Source: Ariolimax columbianus
Taxonomy: Eukaryota; Mollusca; Gastropoda; Stylommatophora; Arionidae
Length of the DNA stretch: 64,000 bases
Direction: 5' to 3'
Assembly (NCBI GenBank): GCA_036924085.1
Contig: JAVGWX010000002.1
Span: 155,042,816 to 155,106,815, forward strand
Part shown: positions 32,876 to 44,564 of the stretch, piece by piece
Position numbering within the stretch: the stretch's first letter is position 1
Layout: each line of letters opens with the position of its first letter
The notes under the pieces: generated by a model
Databases searched by the model: none
What the model saw: only the letters and a program-made list of their open reading frames with translations
What the model was told of the DNA's origin: nothing
Program-made: the position numbers and the translations under genes

Positions 32876-33879
32876 TCTGCTCAAGATGCACTTTTATCCA
32901 CGGCTGTTTCCCCTAGAACATAGCCGACTGTTGAATGACAAAACTACCCATCCGTTTCTACAAATTGCTCTTTATGGAACATATAACGACAACTATTGAT
33001 TGTAGGTTCCATGCAGAAAGCATACGCTAAAGTGATTGGTTTACTTTTACAACATCAGTTTCTGTAAAAATGTTGTATACATGATGAGGCTGCTGTCACC
33101 ATGCACAACTCTTTCTCCAAGTGTCTTTTCTCAATAGTTTCTAGACATCTGTTTGAATTCTTTGTCTGTGTATGCTTTCTCATTTATTTCTATATATACG
33201 TTTTTTGCCATTTGTTGCAGGTTAGATTCTTCTTATCGACATTCTCATCAAATCTATACTAATCCCGTCCTCAAATATGCATATGTAACAGTGTACTTAA
33301 CTATTTCATGTCCTGGTCACGCCGACTAATATTTATATATAGCAGGTTAGGCTTAGTTTACTTCTCTTAAAGTTAGAACATATGTCTAAACAACTTCACG
33401 ACTTCAACACAGTAAAACTATTATTAGCCATTGAGACAAAATAATATAATTTATTTGCATGAATAATTGTTTCATAATTTCAATAACGAAAAGAACTTCC
33501 AAACCAAATAATAATAATAATAATAATAATATTAATAATAATACTAAACTAACTCACGGGAAACAAGCAAGTGCTGTTGATGTTACTTCTGTAAACTACA
33601 TAAACCCAGTCTCTACGTCTCATATGAATTAACATAAATCCTAAACTTAGTCTAACCCAATAGTATTACAAACCAGTGGTTATATCTAAGTCGCCCTACG
33701 TCGTCTACGTTGTGATGATCTTCCGTTCATGTCAGGGTTGCTGCTTTGCACTGTCCAGCGCACAAACGTGGATTAACAAATGAGCTATGTTTCAACTGTT
33801 AGCAGTGCCCATGTTACACCTGCATCGAACAATGTCGTTCGCTGATGGCTCATGTGATGCACCTCTCTTTCCGCTGTCC
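32876..33879. other. Intron sequence with an ATA microsatellite
   Basis: (AAT)n at 33507-33545. No other supported feature. Confidence 0.5.
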
Positions 33880-34245
33880 CTAGGATTAACAGAACCCTTA
33901 ACCGTGCCACTGGCAACGCAGTCCTTAGGATTCGCCAAATCCATAATCAAATTTGAACTCACGTACTTTTGGGATCGCAGTCCCTAGAATTCACTCAATC
34001 TTTAATTAAATCGAGCTCACGTACTTTTGGTATCGCAGACCCTAAGATTCCCTGAACCCTTAACCGAATCGAACTCACGTACTTTTGGTATCGCAGACCC
34101 TAAGATTCCCTGAACCCTTAACCGAATCGAACTCGCATACTTTTGGTATCGCAGACCCTAAGATTCTCTGAACCCTTAACCGAATCGAACTCGCATACTT
34201 TTGGTATCGCAGACCACTTGATTCACTGAACCCTTAAACGAGCAA
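33880..34245. repeat. 58-bp tandem repeat
   Basis: About six copies of a 58-bp unit, core ACTTTTGGTATCGCAGACCC and TGAACCCTTAACCGAATCG. Homogeneity increases towards the middle. Confidence 0.88.
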
Positions 34246-34924
34246 CTGCGATTGTAGAAGGGCCACCAATCTTCCAACACTATATGGTCATTTGGAGAAC
34301 AGTCGGACTGCCTTCTAGATCAACTCAATTAGTACCGAGGCGAATGTTCTCACTCGATGTGATCAGATCTTTATGTCAAATTGTTTACACACCAATGAGC
34401 ACAAGTGCGAGGCTCTAGGTGTATGATGTGATAACCACCCCGTAAAGGTTTCTTTTTCAGAATCTCTCGAATCTATCTCTACATTGACTTTTATAGACCC
34501 AATGAAACAAACATGGCTGTCCAGTGGTCCTACCCAGTTGACTGGTTAGCTATCACTCTAATTTTGTCCCACCCAATCTAGAATCCCATTGGATGTCATA
34601 TCTAAAGGTAATTGTCCCTTTAAATGTGACAGCCTGTCGTGTGAGGTCCTATCTTCAACCTCAACGTCTACCACTGAGGTCGGTTTGTAGAATTTGTCAA
34701 ACTGATACCCATCCCTAAATTTGCCAAGTTTTCCAGCTGCACTAACTCTCACATCACGCTTCCATCCGCTCAATGACCGTGGTTTGACCTTCGCCCCGTT
34801 AACTACTATTCAGGCAACTTTTGATTCTCAGCGAACACAATCACCAGCCCAATCTGCCCTGCCATCAACGTGTATGCCCCACAGGGATATGGAACTGTCA
34901 CACACTCACAATGTCCGTGTTTCT
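34246..34924. other. Intron sequence, nothing firm
   Basis: The minus-strand frame 34558-34773 (71 codons) is open but unrecognised. No repeat is obvious. Confidence 0.35.
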
Positions 34925-35390
34925 TAACTCATTTATAAATGTTGGTGCTAACTCATCTCTTATTAATCTTAATCCCGCTGTATCGACGTCACTTTGGAAA
35001 ATATCGATAGGCTCTGGGATCTTAGAGCAGTTCTCTTTTGTGTAGACTGTGCCAAAGTACTGACTGAGTAGATTAGCTGCCTCCCTTTACTCACTTATTA
35101 TTTTTTCTGTGTTTTATGAGAGGACCTACTTTGTCTTTCGTATTTTGTTTATTTCTAACATACGAAAATAAGCTTTTACTATCAGTCATGCTCCTATGAG
35201 CAAGTTTTTTTTTCGAAGTTTATTTTTGTTCACATTCTGAGATATGTTCTGCTTGTCCAAATATTTAAAATATGTTTCTTTTGATTTACCTGCCTCTATG
35301 TATTTTTCCATTTTACTTGTAGCTCTTCTACATTTGACTGCAAATCTAGGTATCCACATTATACGCTTTGGATTTACCTCTCTACATCTC
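34925..35390 (-). pseudogene. CR1/jockey-like LINE fragment, second copy
   Basis: The plus-strand sequence is collinear with about 5195-5650: GGCTCTGGGATCTTAGAGCA, TGTAGACTGTGCCAAAGTAC, TTTGATTTACCTGCCTCTAT, all with a few per cent to about 15% mismatches. It is the linker/RT N-side of the element at 3720-5835 and in the same orientation. It stops abruptly at the 29-bp minisatellite. Confidence 0.85.
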
Positions 35391-35822
35391 CACTAACGAT
35401 CTCCCAACTCTAACCCTTCTCTTATCGATCTCCCAACTCTAACCTCTCTCTTGTCGATCTCCCAACTCTAACCTCTCTCTTATCGATCTCCGAACTCTAA
35501 CCCCTCTCTTATCGATCTCCCAACTCTAACCTCTCTCTTATCGATCTCCGAACTCTAACCCCTCTCTTATCGATCTCCCAACTCTAACCTCTCTCTTGTC
35601 GATCTCCCAACTCTAACCCCTCTCTTATCGATCTCCGAACTCTAACCCCTCTCTTATCGATCTCCCAACTCTAACCTCTCTCTTGTCGATCTCCCAACTT
35701 TAACCCATCTCTTATCGATCTCCCAACTCTAACCCCTCTCTTATCGATCTCCCAACTCTAACCCCTCTCTTATCAATCTCCCAACTCTATCCCTTCTCTT
35801 ATCGATCTCCCAAACACTAGAA
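35391..35822. repeat. 29-bp minisatellite
   Basis: About 15 copies of a 29-bp unit, core ATCTCCCAACTCTAACCCCT. Followed by a poly-C run at 35839-35855. Confidence 0.92.
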
Positions 35823-35855
35823 CCTCCACTAACGACACCCCCCCCCCCCCCCCCA

Positions 35856-36310
35856 CACTAACACCCATTACGCATACCAATTAATACAACCGTTCTAAAT
35901 TCCCATTCCAACATGGCACTCAAACCTTTCCTGTATGCTGTTCTGTTCTAACTGTGTGCTTTATAAAATGCATTAATAGTTCGAGCTCTCATGAAATCTT
36001 TTTCTTTATCCTCCGCATTCTTACTTTATCTATCCGTCAAATAAAGGTAAAAAGTAACCCAAGGGAAATTCACTGCAGACGGAGATGAAGTGTTAGAAAT
36101 GTCAGTTGACTAGATTTAGGCATTTTATAAAGTGAAATGACTAGTTGCTTTTCTGTCCATCTATCTTTCCGTATGTTAGGTACCAGATAACAGCTGGACA
36201 TACTGGTGCGTAAAGAGTTAAAAGTTGGAAACATTAAACCTTTTTCGTAAAAACCCACTGCCCTAACCACTTTGCTGCTCATACATACGTCATGTAGCAA
36301 GTAGACACGC
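35856..36310. other. Intron sequence, nothing recognised
   Basis: No supported feature. Confidence 0.35.
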
Positions 36311-36688
36311 TAAGCTTAGCATGCAACTCACTACCTGGGACATGACGCTAAGCTTACGAGGTAACTCACTACGTGGGACATGACGCTAAGCTTACGAGGT
36401 AACTCACTACGTGTGACATGACGCTAAGCTTACGAGGTAACTCACTACGTGGGACATGACGCTAAGTTTACGAGGTAACTCACTACGTGGGACATGACGC
36501 TACGCTAACGAGGTAACTCACTACGTGGGACATGACGCTAAGCTTACGAGGTAACTCACTACGTGGGACATGACGCTAAGCTTCCGAGGTAACTCACTAC
36601 GTGGGACATGACGCCACGCTAACGAGGTAACTCACTACGTGGGACATGACGCTAAGCTTACGAGGTAACTCACTACGTGGGACATGAA
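36311..36688. repeat. 38-bp minisatellite
   Basis: Ten copies of a 38-bp unit, core ACGAGGTAACTCACTACGTG. Highly homogeneous, with a TACGCTAACG variant in two units four units apart (about 36501 and 36614), again suggesting block duplication. Confidence 0.92.
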
Positions 36689-36724
36689 ATAGTTGAACAG
36701 AGTAAACGATGTCATCGACAGAGA

Positions 36725-36925
36725 TTGTTGTTGTTACTGCTGTTGCTGGTGTTGTTGTTGGTGTTGGTGGAGGTGGCCTTGTTGTTGTTGTTGATGGCAA
36801 TGTTAATGCTGATGTTATTGTTGGTGGTGATGCTGATGTTGTTGTTATTAGTGGGGTTTCTGATGTTGTTGATGTTGGGGGTAATGCTTTCGTAGTTGTT
36901 GGTTATGGTGTTGTTGTTGTTTGAA
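36725..36925. repeat. GTT-rich simple repeat
   Basis: Interrupted (GTT)n with GTG and GAT variants. Open frames on both strands are composition artefacts. Confidence 0.8.
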
Positions 36926-37589
36926 ACTACTCGCGCTTAAGTGGAGTAAACTCTTGACAACTTTTTCTTGCAAGCAGGTTACACTGGCTGTTCTTACATT
37001 CTGAAGCACGCTTGAGAAGATCACATGTGGACCTGCAGACTGTAGGTGCAATACAAGAGAGTCACCACTATCGGGTTTTCATTATCAATCCCCACCTCGC
37101 TAACCAGATTGCTGTGGCATAGCTTGTTTCCTAGATCACGAACGAAAACTGGACAAAGGTCTTGATCTATATGTTTCACCTGACCCTAAGTACGCCCCCC
37201 CCCCTCCACCTTGTGAGCCTCGCTCCCCACAAAGGGAGATACAATTGGAAATACTAATTTGACCAAAATGAGAAGAGTTACTAAATTTGCTAGCAATAAG
37301 ATGTTTAAGTACTTTCATGGACATGTAACCTGATAGGCTATCAACGCACACTGACAGTACAAGAAGTTATGGCTGCAAGGCACAATGAAGTCTATATGGT
37401 AGTTAGATATTAAGAAATATCAAAATGGATTTATACCGACCAATGCAACCACATTGTACCAAAGGTAACGATGATGGTGAGGGTATAATCCATTTAATTA
37501 TCAGCTGGTAGCTCTTACCAGTTCAATGACTACCGGACCAAAATCATCTTTCTAAGTTGGAGTTCATATACAGTCTGTTGATTTGGAAG
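36926..37589. other. Intron sequence, nothing recognised
   Basis: A poly-C run occurs at 37194-37205. No other feature. Confidence 0.4.
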
Positions 37590-37912
37590 CATTATGACAT
37601 CAAAGAGGAGGGGATGTGCTCATCTTTCAAGTATCCCCGTAGGAAGGCAAGCCAATGTGTCGGTGTCCTAATGTCGTCATATCCTGCTATGGACGTAGCA
37701 CGCCCATCTGAGTCGACCATTTCATCATTCTTTAGTTAGTCACGCCAGCTCATATGTAGTGATGACGCGTGTCTGTCATTTCTCACCGCCTGAAAGATCG
37801 TTACAAAGTGGCAAAAGTGCAATGTCTGCTGACCTGCATTTCTACGTCATCTATAGCATAATGAACAGCAAAGAACGAGAAAATAATGCATTGAACCTAG
37901 CAACATGGGTTC
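37590..37912 (-). repeat. Relative of the middle part of the 28S-headed SINE
   Basis: Plus-strand order AAGGCAAGCCAATGTGTCGG, ATCCTGCTATGGACGTAGCA and AAGTGCAATGTCTGCTGACC with CTGCATTTCT corresponds to 18050-18250 (AGGCAGTCCAGTGTGTCTGT, GTCCTGCCAGAAACGTAGCA, AGGTGCAATGTCCGCTGGCC). The 28S head and the 3' domain are not visible here. It shows that the middle part is itself a dispersed repeat. Confidence 0.65.
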
Positions 37913-38508
37913 ATGGAGTGCAGCCCAGATCATATACCTCTAGCCTGGTGGGGTCATTGGGTGCAGCCCAGATCTTATACCTCTAGCCTGGTGGGGTCAT
38001 TGGGTGTAGCCCAGATCATATAACTCTAGCCTGGTGGGGTCACTGGGTGCAGCCCAGATCATATACTTCTAGCCTAGTGGGGTCAATGGGTGCAGCCCAG
38101 ATCACAAAACGCTTGACTGGTGGGGTCACTGGGTGCAGCCAAGATCATATATCTCTCGGCTGGTGGGGTCACTGGGTGCAGATCAGATCACAAAACGCTT
38201 GACTGGTGGGGTCACTTGGTGCAGCCAAGATCATATACCTCTCGGCTGGTGGGGTCACTGGGTGCAGATCAGATCATATACCTCTTGGCTGGTAGGGTCA
38301 CTGGGTGCAGCCAAGATCACAAAACGCTTGACTGGTTGGGTCACTGGGTGCAGCTCAGATTATATACCTCTCGTCTGGTGCGGTCACTGGGCGCAGCCCA
38401 GATCATATACCGCTCGTCTGGTGGGGTCACTGGGTGCAGCCCAGATCATATACCGCTCGTCTGGTGGGGTCACTGGGCGCAGCTCATATTATATACCGCT
38501 CGTCTGAT
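37913..38508. repeat. 43-bp minisatellite
   Basis: About 14 copies of a 43-bp unit, core CTGGTGGGGTCACTGGGTGC. Variants ATCACAAAACGCTTGACTGG recur at 38102, 38189 and 38316, showing mixed units. Confidence 0.92.
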
Positions 38509-39362
38509 GAGTTCTGCAGCTACACTAATAGAGTACCACCTGCTTCCAAAGAATGGAGACTTCAGTTCCTGCCAACCCTTTAATGCAGATGTGAAAGAAA
38601 ATGTAATGAACAAAGTACAAGACTTTTAACAAGACTAAGATCAGGATTAGGCGTTTGCTGTTGGAAGCTGCCTGTGTTGAGTCCAATTAGCCCTAGCCTA
38701 TTTGTGGTAGGTTACAGTGTCTCTTCTTTCATCCGATAGGGATCTTGAGACGGTCGACAGTGGTCCTTCTAGTTGTACTACAATTTGAGGATCATCTGTA
38801 AACTCACCAATATAGGGATTTCAGTGTCAACCCCCACCCCGTTGGTTAGGCTGCTGTTTCAAGCCCCCAACTAGGATTGAGATGGGTGTCTTGGTTAGTG
38901 TGTTTTAACGAACCCTGGTGCTACTCTTCGCTTCCTATCGGAGTCAAGGGAACATACAGATCCAGACCTCATCTCATGTCTTATTCGTTCTCCTTGGAAC
39001 AGTCCGTGTTACTCTGATTCAGATAGTCTAGAGTGTAACGAGAAGCCTCGCATCTCACGACAGACATTAGTGTCTAGGTCCACCTTCTTTAGTGAACCTC
39101 GGAGTATAATGAGAGCCACTGTAACCTGCTACCAATAAAATATCTCGGAGTGTGAAGAAATCAGCACCAATAGCTTGTAACAAAAACTTCCTTTTTAAAT
39201 AATTAAACATAAAAGGACAGGTAACAGGTTACTCTCTTATCTACTTTCTTATCTACTTTCTTTCTTACAACTATCACTCTTCTTCTCACAACTCAAATTG
39301 TAACACTCTAACGATTATTGGAACTGCAGCAATGATAATCAATAGTTTATTTACAAACACAA
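38509..39362. other. Intron sequence, nothing recognised
   Basis: No supported coding or transposon feature. Confidence 0.4.
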
Positions 39363-39546
39363 AGGGTATCATTACAATTGTATCAGCTCGTTAAAACACA
39401 AAGGGTATCATTACAATTGTATCAGCTCGTTAAAACACAAAGGGTATCATTACAATTGTATCAGCTCGTTAAAACACAGAGGGTATCATTACAATTGTAT
39501 CAGCTCGTTAAAATACAAAGGGTATCATTACAATTGTATCAGCTCG
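39363..39546. repeat. 39-bp minisatellite, left part
   Basis: Almost five copies of a 39-bp unit, core AAAGGGTATCATTACAATTG followed by TATCAGCTCGTTAAAACAC. It is interrupted at 39546 by the LINE and resumes at 41579. Confidence 0.93.
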
Positions 39547-41578
39547 ACCAGGTCATCCTCATAGCCCAGGAGATAGAATTTGCCTACCAGGCACAGAAAC
39601 ACACAGTAGCTGTTTGGGTGGATCTGGAAAAGGCATTTGACATAGTCTGGAAGGACGGAGTCAAGCTAAGAAGAAGTGATGTCTGTGGGAAGATGTACAA
39701 GTGGATCAACCACTACCTCAAACAAAGAACGGCCAGAGTCCAAGTACAAGGGCAGATGAGCAAAAAGGGGACACTCGAGCAGGTAGTACCCCAAGGGGGA
39801 GTATTGTCACCCACACTCTTCCTGGTATATATAAACGATATTACAGAGAATATACCAAGAAGAGTCCATAGCTCAATGTTTGCAGACGATCTGGCTATGT
39901 GGACCTCTGAAAAGAATCTCACCATAGCAAGAAATCGGATGCAGACGCTGGAAGAGTGGGCGAACTCATGGCTGGTCAAAATAAACGAGGAGAAAACCAC
40001 GTGCACAATATTCTCGCTTTCATTAAAACCCCAAAGTACCAAATTAAGTCTAAATGGCAAAATCCTGCAGCCAAACGACAACCCAACCCATCTGGTAGTC
40101 ACATTTGATCGGCGCATGACATGGAAAAGTCAGATTGAGAGAAACCGAATGAAAGCCAGAGAAAGAATGGCAATCATGAGGAAACTTGCTGGCACAAGCT
40201 GGGGAGCAGACGAAGGCATACTAAAGAACCTGTACACTGGAAGAGTGAGACCAGTTCTCGAGTATGGCATTGCGGCATGGACAACAGCAGCGAAGGCGAA
40301 CTTCGATAAAGTTAACAAACTTCAAAACCAAGCCATGAGAATTATAACAGGTGGCATGAAGTCAACGCCAATTGTAGAACTTGAAAAGATTACAAAACTG
40401 CAATCCATGACCGATAGAAGAGATTGCAGAGCCCAGCTGCAGTCAGAGAAACTCCGAAGACTGACGGACCACCCAATGTACCAGAGACTAAACAATTTGG
40501 GAAATGGGAAACTAAAGCGGAGAAACTTTGCAGAAATAGCCAAAGCAAAGATGCACGAAGATCCCATAAACGCACTAACAACACCAAAACCCATCACTAC
40601 TGTACGAAAACCTACCTGGAGGCAGGATATATTTCCAGAGGTGGTAGAAAATATACCAGGTATTGCAAACAAAAACTGCCAGACTGAAAAAGAAAGGAGA
40701 GACACTACCCTAAGCTTCATAACGAAAAGCTACCCAAGCATGGACTGGACCCATGCATACACCGACGGTTCTGTAACAAACACTACACAGAACGGAGGGG
40801 CAGGAGCATTCCTGAACCTACCAAATGGCAGAAAAATAACACTGTCATTCGCTACTGGTAAGTACACAAGCAATTTCAGAGCGGAGGCAGAGGCACTGAG
40901 GGCGTCAGTGGAAGAAATGGTGACACACAGTGAAAATGAGAGCCATATAGTCCTGCTGACAGATGCTCTCGCCGTAGTCACAGCGCTAAAAAGCCAGAAA
41001 AACACTGAGCTTAATGACTTAAGAGCAGCACTCTGCAAACTGTGCCAGCAGTCCGCACCAAAAAGGGTAGTGGTACAGTGGGTCCCGTCACACTGCAACA
41101 TCCAAGGCAACGAGGAGGCAGACAGACTGGCAAAAGAAGGTGCAAGACTACCACAAACAGATACCAGTATGACGTACGAAGAGTCAAAACGGCTTATCAA
41201 AGCCAGATACATGACCAAATGGGAAACCGAACATACTGGTTACACCAAAAACGATGCCTATTACCAGTTGAACCGAAGAGAGCAGGTAGTTGTCTTCAGA
41301 CTTCGCACTGGCCACAACAGACTAAGGTACCACCTATTCAACAAATTGAAGATAGGGTGTACCGACGAATGCCCGTGCGGTACTGGTAAAATGACCACTG
41401 AACATCTGCTGCAGAACTGCCCGACATACGAGGATCAGAGAGAGCAGATGTGGCCATTACCAGTGGAACTGCAAGACAAGCTCTATGGCAGTGGCGAGAG
41501 CCTCAGGATGACCGCCGCTTTTTTCGAGAAAATAATGGTTACTGTCTGACTGTGTACGCAGAAGAAGAAGAAGAAGAA
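39547..41578 (+). mobile_element. Young 5'-truncated LINE with (GAA)n tail inserted in the 39-bp minisatellite
   Basis: The insertion starts abruptly in the middle of the RT domain and ends in (GAA)6 at 41561-41578. GTATCAGCTCG occurs on both sides (39536-39546 and 41579-41589). In a repeat array this is compatible with a target duplication but not proof. Family members are at 49591-52666 (minus), 23400-25690 and 45780-46285. This is the least damaged copy. Confidence 0.92.
39549..41549 (+). CDS. LINE ORF2 fragment: reverse transcriptase, RNase H and CCHC knuckle
   Basis: 666 residues without a stop. RT motif A VAVWVDLEKAFD is at residues about 20-31. The region B motif GGVLSPTLFLVYINDI follows, and the catalytic SSMFADDLAMW is at 39870-39900. 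An RNase H domain follows: HAYTDGS (first Asp at 40764), FRAEAEALRASV (Glu), LLTDALAVV (Asp) and PSHCNIQGNEEADRLAKEGA (last Asp). Thus all four catalytic acids are present. RTGHNRLRYHLFNKLKIG and a CPCGTGKMTTEHLLQNCP knuckle end the protein. The frame happens to continue upstream into the minisatellite, giving a 723-codon frame. The upstream 57 codons are array sequence, not protein. Endonuclease and RT fingers are missing, so autonomous activity is not possible. RNase H placement points to the jockey/I group of LINEs. Confidence 0.88.
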   Translation, partial: QVILIAQEIEFAYQAQKHTVAVWVDLEKAFDIVWKDGVKLRRSDVCGKMYKWINHYLKQRTARVQVQGQMSKKGTLEQVVPQGGVLSPTLFLVYINDITENIPRRVHSSMFADDLAMWTSEKNLTIARNRMQTLEEWANSWLVKINEEKTTCTIFSLSLKPQSTKLSLNGKILQPNDNPTHLVVTFDRRMTWKSQIERNRMKARERMAIMRKLAGTSWGADEGILKNLYTGRVRPVLEYGIAAWTTAAKANFDKVNKLQNQAMRIITGGMKSTPIVELEKITKLQSMTDRRDCRAQLQSEKLRRLTDHPMYQRLNNLGNGKLKRRNFAEIAKAKMHEDPINALTTPKPITTVRKPTWRQDIFPEVVENIPGIANKNCQTEKERRDTTLSFITKSYPSMDWTHAYTDGSVTNTTQNGGAGAFLNLPNGRKITLSFATGKYTSNFRAEAEALRASVEEMVTHSENESHIVLLTDALAVVTALKSQKNTELNDLRAALCKLCQQSAPKRVVVQWVPSHCNIQGNEEADRLAKEGARLPQTDTSMTYEESKRLIKARYMTKWETEHTGYTKNDAYYQLNRREQVVVFRLRTGHNRLRYHLFNKLKIGCTDECPCGTGKMTTEHLLQNCPTYEDQREQMWPLPVELQDKLYGSGESLRMTAAFFEKIMVTV

Positions 41579-41987
41579 GTATCAGCTCGTTAAAACACAA
41601 AGGGTATCATTACAATTGTATCAGCTCGTTAAAACACAAAGGGTATCATTACAATTGTATCAGCTCGTTAAAACACAAAGGGTATCATTACAATTGTATC
41701 AGCTCGTTAAAACACAAAGGGTATCATTACAATTGTATCAGCTCGTTAAAACACAAAGGGTATCATTTCAATTGTATCAGCTCGTTAAAACACAAAGGGT
41801 ATCATTACAATTGTATCAGCTCGTTAAAACACAAAGGGTATCATTACAATTGTATCAGCTCGTTAAAACACAAAGGGTATCATTACAATTGTATCAGCTC
41901 GTTAAAACACAAAGGGTATCATTACAATTGTATCAGCTCGTTAAAACACAAAGGGTATCATTACAATTGTATCAGCTCGTTAAAACT
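41579..41987. repeat. 39-bp minisatellite, right part
   Basis: Ten and a half near-identical copies of the unit described at 39363. More copies lie on this side than on the left. Confidence 0.93.
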
Positions 41988-42645
41988 TTCGCTACTGTTT
42001 ACCATGAGGTTTATACAAAAGGCCAATGTTTTTCTCTCTTGCAATAATCAACCCAAATATTCTTTCACTTTGATCAATTCTAAGCTAATGTTTCTACTAC
42101 TTTTAACACAATCTTATCTAAGGTTGATACAGACTAACTGACTTGCTATCCAGTTCTTGTTCGTTGTCAACCTCCTGGTCCTCGCTGGTCTGGTGGCATC
42201 CCGCCCTTTTCCTCTCCTCCTGTAGCATCTGAGTCGTCTGATTCTTCTGTCTCGTCTTCCAGCTAGGAACTCTGCGACAAATACATAGGCTCTTGCAGCG
42301 TGGTTTTCAAATCAAGAGTAAGCTCTTTGATGTCACGGGTTTGTGTCGAACGACAGTGGTTCTTATACTGTGGGTTTCAGACCAAGATCAGCACTATTGT
42401 TGCGATACGTTTTCGTGTTTAAGTAAAAACAAATCTCTTTCTGACTTATATGCATTTGAAAGCCATTCCATGACTTTAGAGTCAACGTCATTTGTGATCA
42501 GGTTTCGGCGACAATGCACCACGACAAAACACATTTAAATGCTTGCAAATGCTGGTTTGTGTTGGCAGTCCTTACCACTCAACCAATATCTTCTCCCTCA
42601 GTGACTAGAGTCTGCTTCTGTGACTTTGTAGCTGTCCTTCTGCTG
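41988..42645. other. Intron sequence, nothing recognised
   Basis: No supported feature. Confidence 0.4.
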
Positions 42646-43265
42646 TTTTATATATCTGTTCTATCTATGTTCTATCTATCTGTTCTATCTATCTTTCTAT
42701 CTATCTGTTCTATATATCTGTTCTATCTATCTGATCTATCTATCTGTTCTATCTATCTGTTCTATCTATTTGTTCTATCTGTCTGTTCTATCTGTTCTTT
42801 CTATGTGTTCTATCTATCTATCTGATCTATCTATCTGTTCTGTCTATCTTTTCTATCTATCTGTTCTATATATCTTTCTATTTATCTGATCTATCTATCT
42901 GTTCTATCTATCTGTTCTATCTATCTGTTCTATCTGTTCTATATGTTCTATCTAACTGTTCTATCTATCTGTTCTATCTATCTGTTCTATCTATCTGATC
43001 TATCTATCTGTTCTATCTATCTGTTCTATATATCTGTTCTATCTATCTATCTGTTCTATCTGTCTGTTCTATGTGTTCTATCTGTCTGTTCTATTTATCT
43101 ATTCTATGTGTGCTATATATCTGTTCAAACTATCTGTTCTATCTATCTGTTCTATCTATATGTTCTATGCGTGCTATATATCTGTTCTAACTATCTGTTC
43201 TATCTATTTTTTCTATCTATCTATTCTAACTATCTGTTCTGTTCTATCTATCTGTTCTAACTACT
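42646..43265. repeat. CTAT / CTGTT compound microsatellite
   Basis: About 620 bp built from CTATCTATCTGTTCTATCTA with GATC and TATA variants. The apparent hydrophobic proteins read from it are period artefacts. Confidence 0.92.
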
Positions 43266-44189
43266 CACTTAGCTGATGTTCTAGCTCTGTTCTAGTTCTG
43301 TTCTAGCTTCTGTACTATCTGCTCGGTGGTCTTCTGTCCTGTGGTCTAAATTCCGAATACATTGATCCCCCAAGATATATTCACCTTGATTGGTTTCATG
43401 TCTTCTATCTTTATTAAGTTTTGGCGCCTAAACTTTCTCTGACCTACGGTGCCGATACAAAATGGTACTTTATCTTGAACTTTCTGTGTGACCTTAAACG
43501 ATCGTGAGATTTCCAATCTATGCGCCCCTTTTGGCCCATGGGACCGTGATAATTTCAATTTTGCTGGGTACACTTATAACTGTCATTGAATCCGAACAAT
43601 GACCCTTTTATTTAGCTGTAGTAAGATGACCTCTCTTAGGTGTTTGTGTCGAGTTTTCCGATGTTTGTGGTTGCTGTTCGGAATATATTTCACAACTCCT
43701 TCACCAGGTGGTATCAAGGACTTATTTTGGGAAATTGATGTACTTTCGATCGGTTATCTTGTTTGTTATGTTTCGCTGCATTTTATGCCTGGCTCAAGCC
43801 GTGGGAGACTAGTCCATGACGGAGTTCAAATTTCCGCTTAACTGCACACCAGAATTCAGTCCAGGTTGTCACTAGTTAAGGACCTTTATGCTCGGACTGA
43901 AGCCGACTTCCTCCTTCCCGTCCCTCCCTCCAGCGGAGATTGCAGGATATCTCTCCTAACCCCGTATTATCAGTACAGCATCGGTCACGCAGACGAAAAG
44001 GTGGACACAATCAGAAGCCTCGGCGGCGGGACACGTAAAACAGGGAGCTTGCTATGGACAGACACGGAGGGCTTGACACAAACTTTGATCTAACACACTC
44101 CTCGCGGCCCTTATCCAAAGGCTGCGGAGTACACGGCTTCACCTGGGGAGTCTGTAGGGATTTCGGTCGACATGCTAAGCATGAACACA
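43266..44189. other. Intron sequence, nothing firm
   Basis: No gene recognised. A short run of TCTGTTCTAG repeats continues to 43310. Confidence 0.35.
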
Positions 44190-44275
44190 TCCTCAGCAGT
44201 TGGACATGGTAGTGGTCAATCGACGCAACAGGCCTTTGACACCCACGCAGACAGTATTATTATTATTCATGGGCA
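44190..44275 (+). repeat. Fragment of a dispersed repeat with (ATT)n tail
   Basis: GTTGGACATGGTAGTGGTCA and a CAGACAGTATTATTATTATT end match the segment at 62045-62140 (ACTGGACATGGTGGTGTTCA, then (ATT)n). Two copies with the same tail suggest a SINE 3' end. Confidence 0.5.
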
Positions 44276-44564
44276 AGGCTCAAAAGCTTTATGTGGTTAC
44301 CTTGATCGATGTTTTCAGCGATTCCCTGGCCCTGGCTCTTGAGAGCTATGTAGCTATGTCCCAAACAGCCAATATGACAAACAGTTAATGACCTTGACGA
44401 AGGTCTTGCAGGCTGTAGAAACCGCAGAAGAAAATGGAAGGTGAGTAACTCAAGGTAGTATGCAACTAGAATGCTAGTCTCCCTTTTGTCTCGTCAACAG
44501 TGAAACACTGAACACATAATATTTCCACAACATCAATAACAATTCTCTGAACTTCAAACAATAG

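Noticed and set aside
35391..35822. Telomere-like repeats (CTAACCC inside the unit)
   Set aside because: The motif occurs once per 29-bp unit and many units have CTAACCTC; it is an ordinary minisatellite.
42514..43276. Hydrophobic repeat protein (SICSIYLFYLSVL)
   Set aside because: Translation of a CTAT/CTGTT microsatellite.
44343..44440. Possible exon ending at a strong donor GTGAGT (44441), reading NSQYDKQLMTLTKVLQAVET
   Set aside because: It would have to lie between exons 3 and 4 with phase 1 at both ends. The frame that fits has stops, and the open frame ends in phase 2. Exons 3 and 4 already join in phase.
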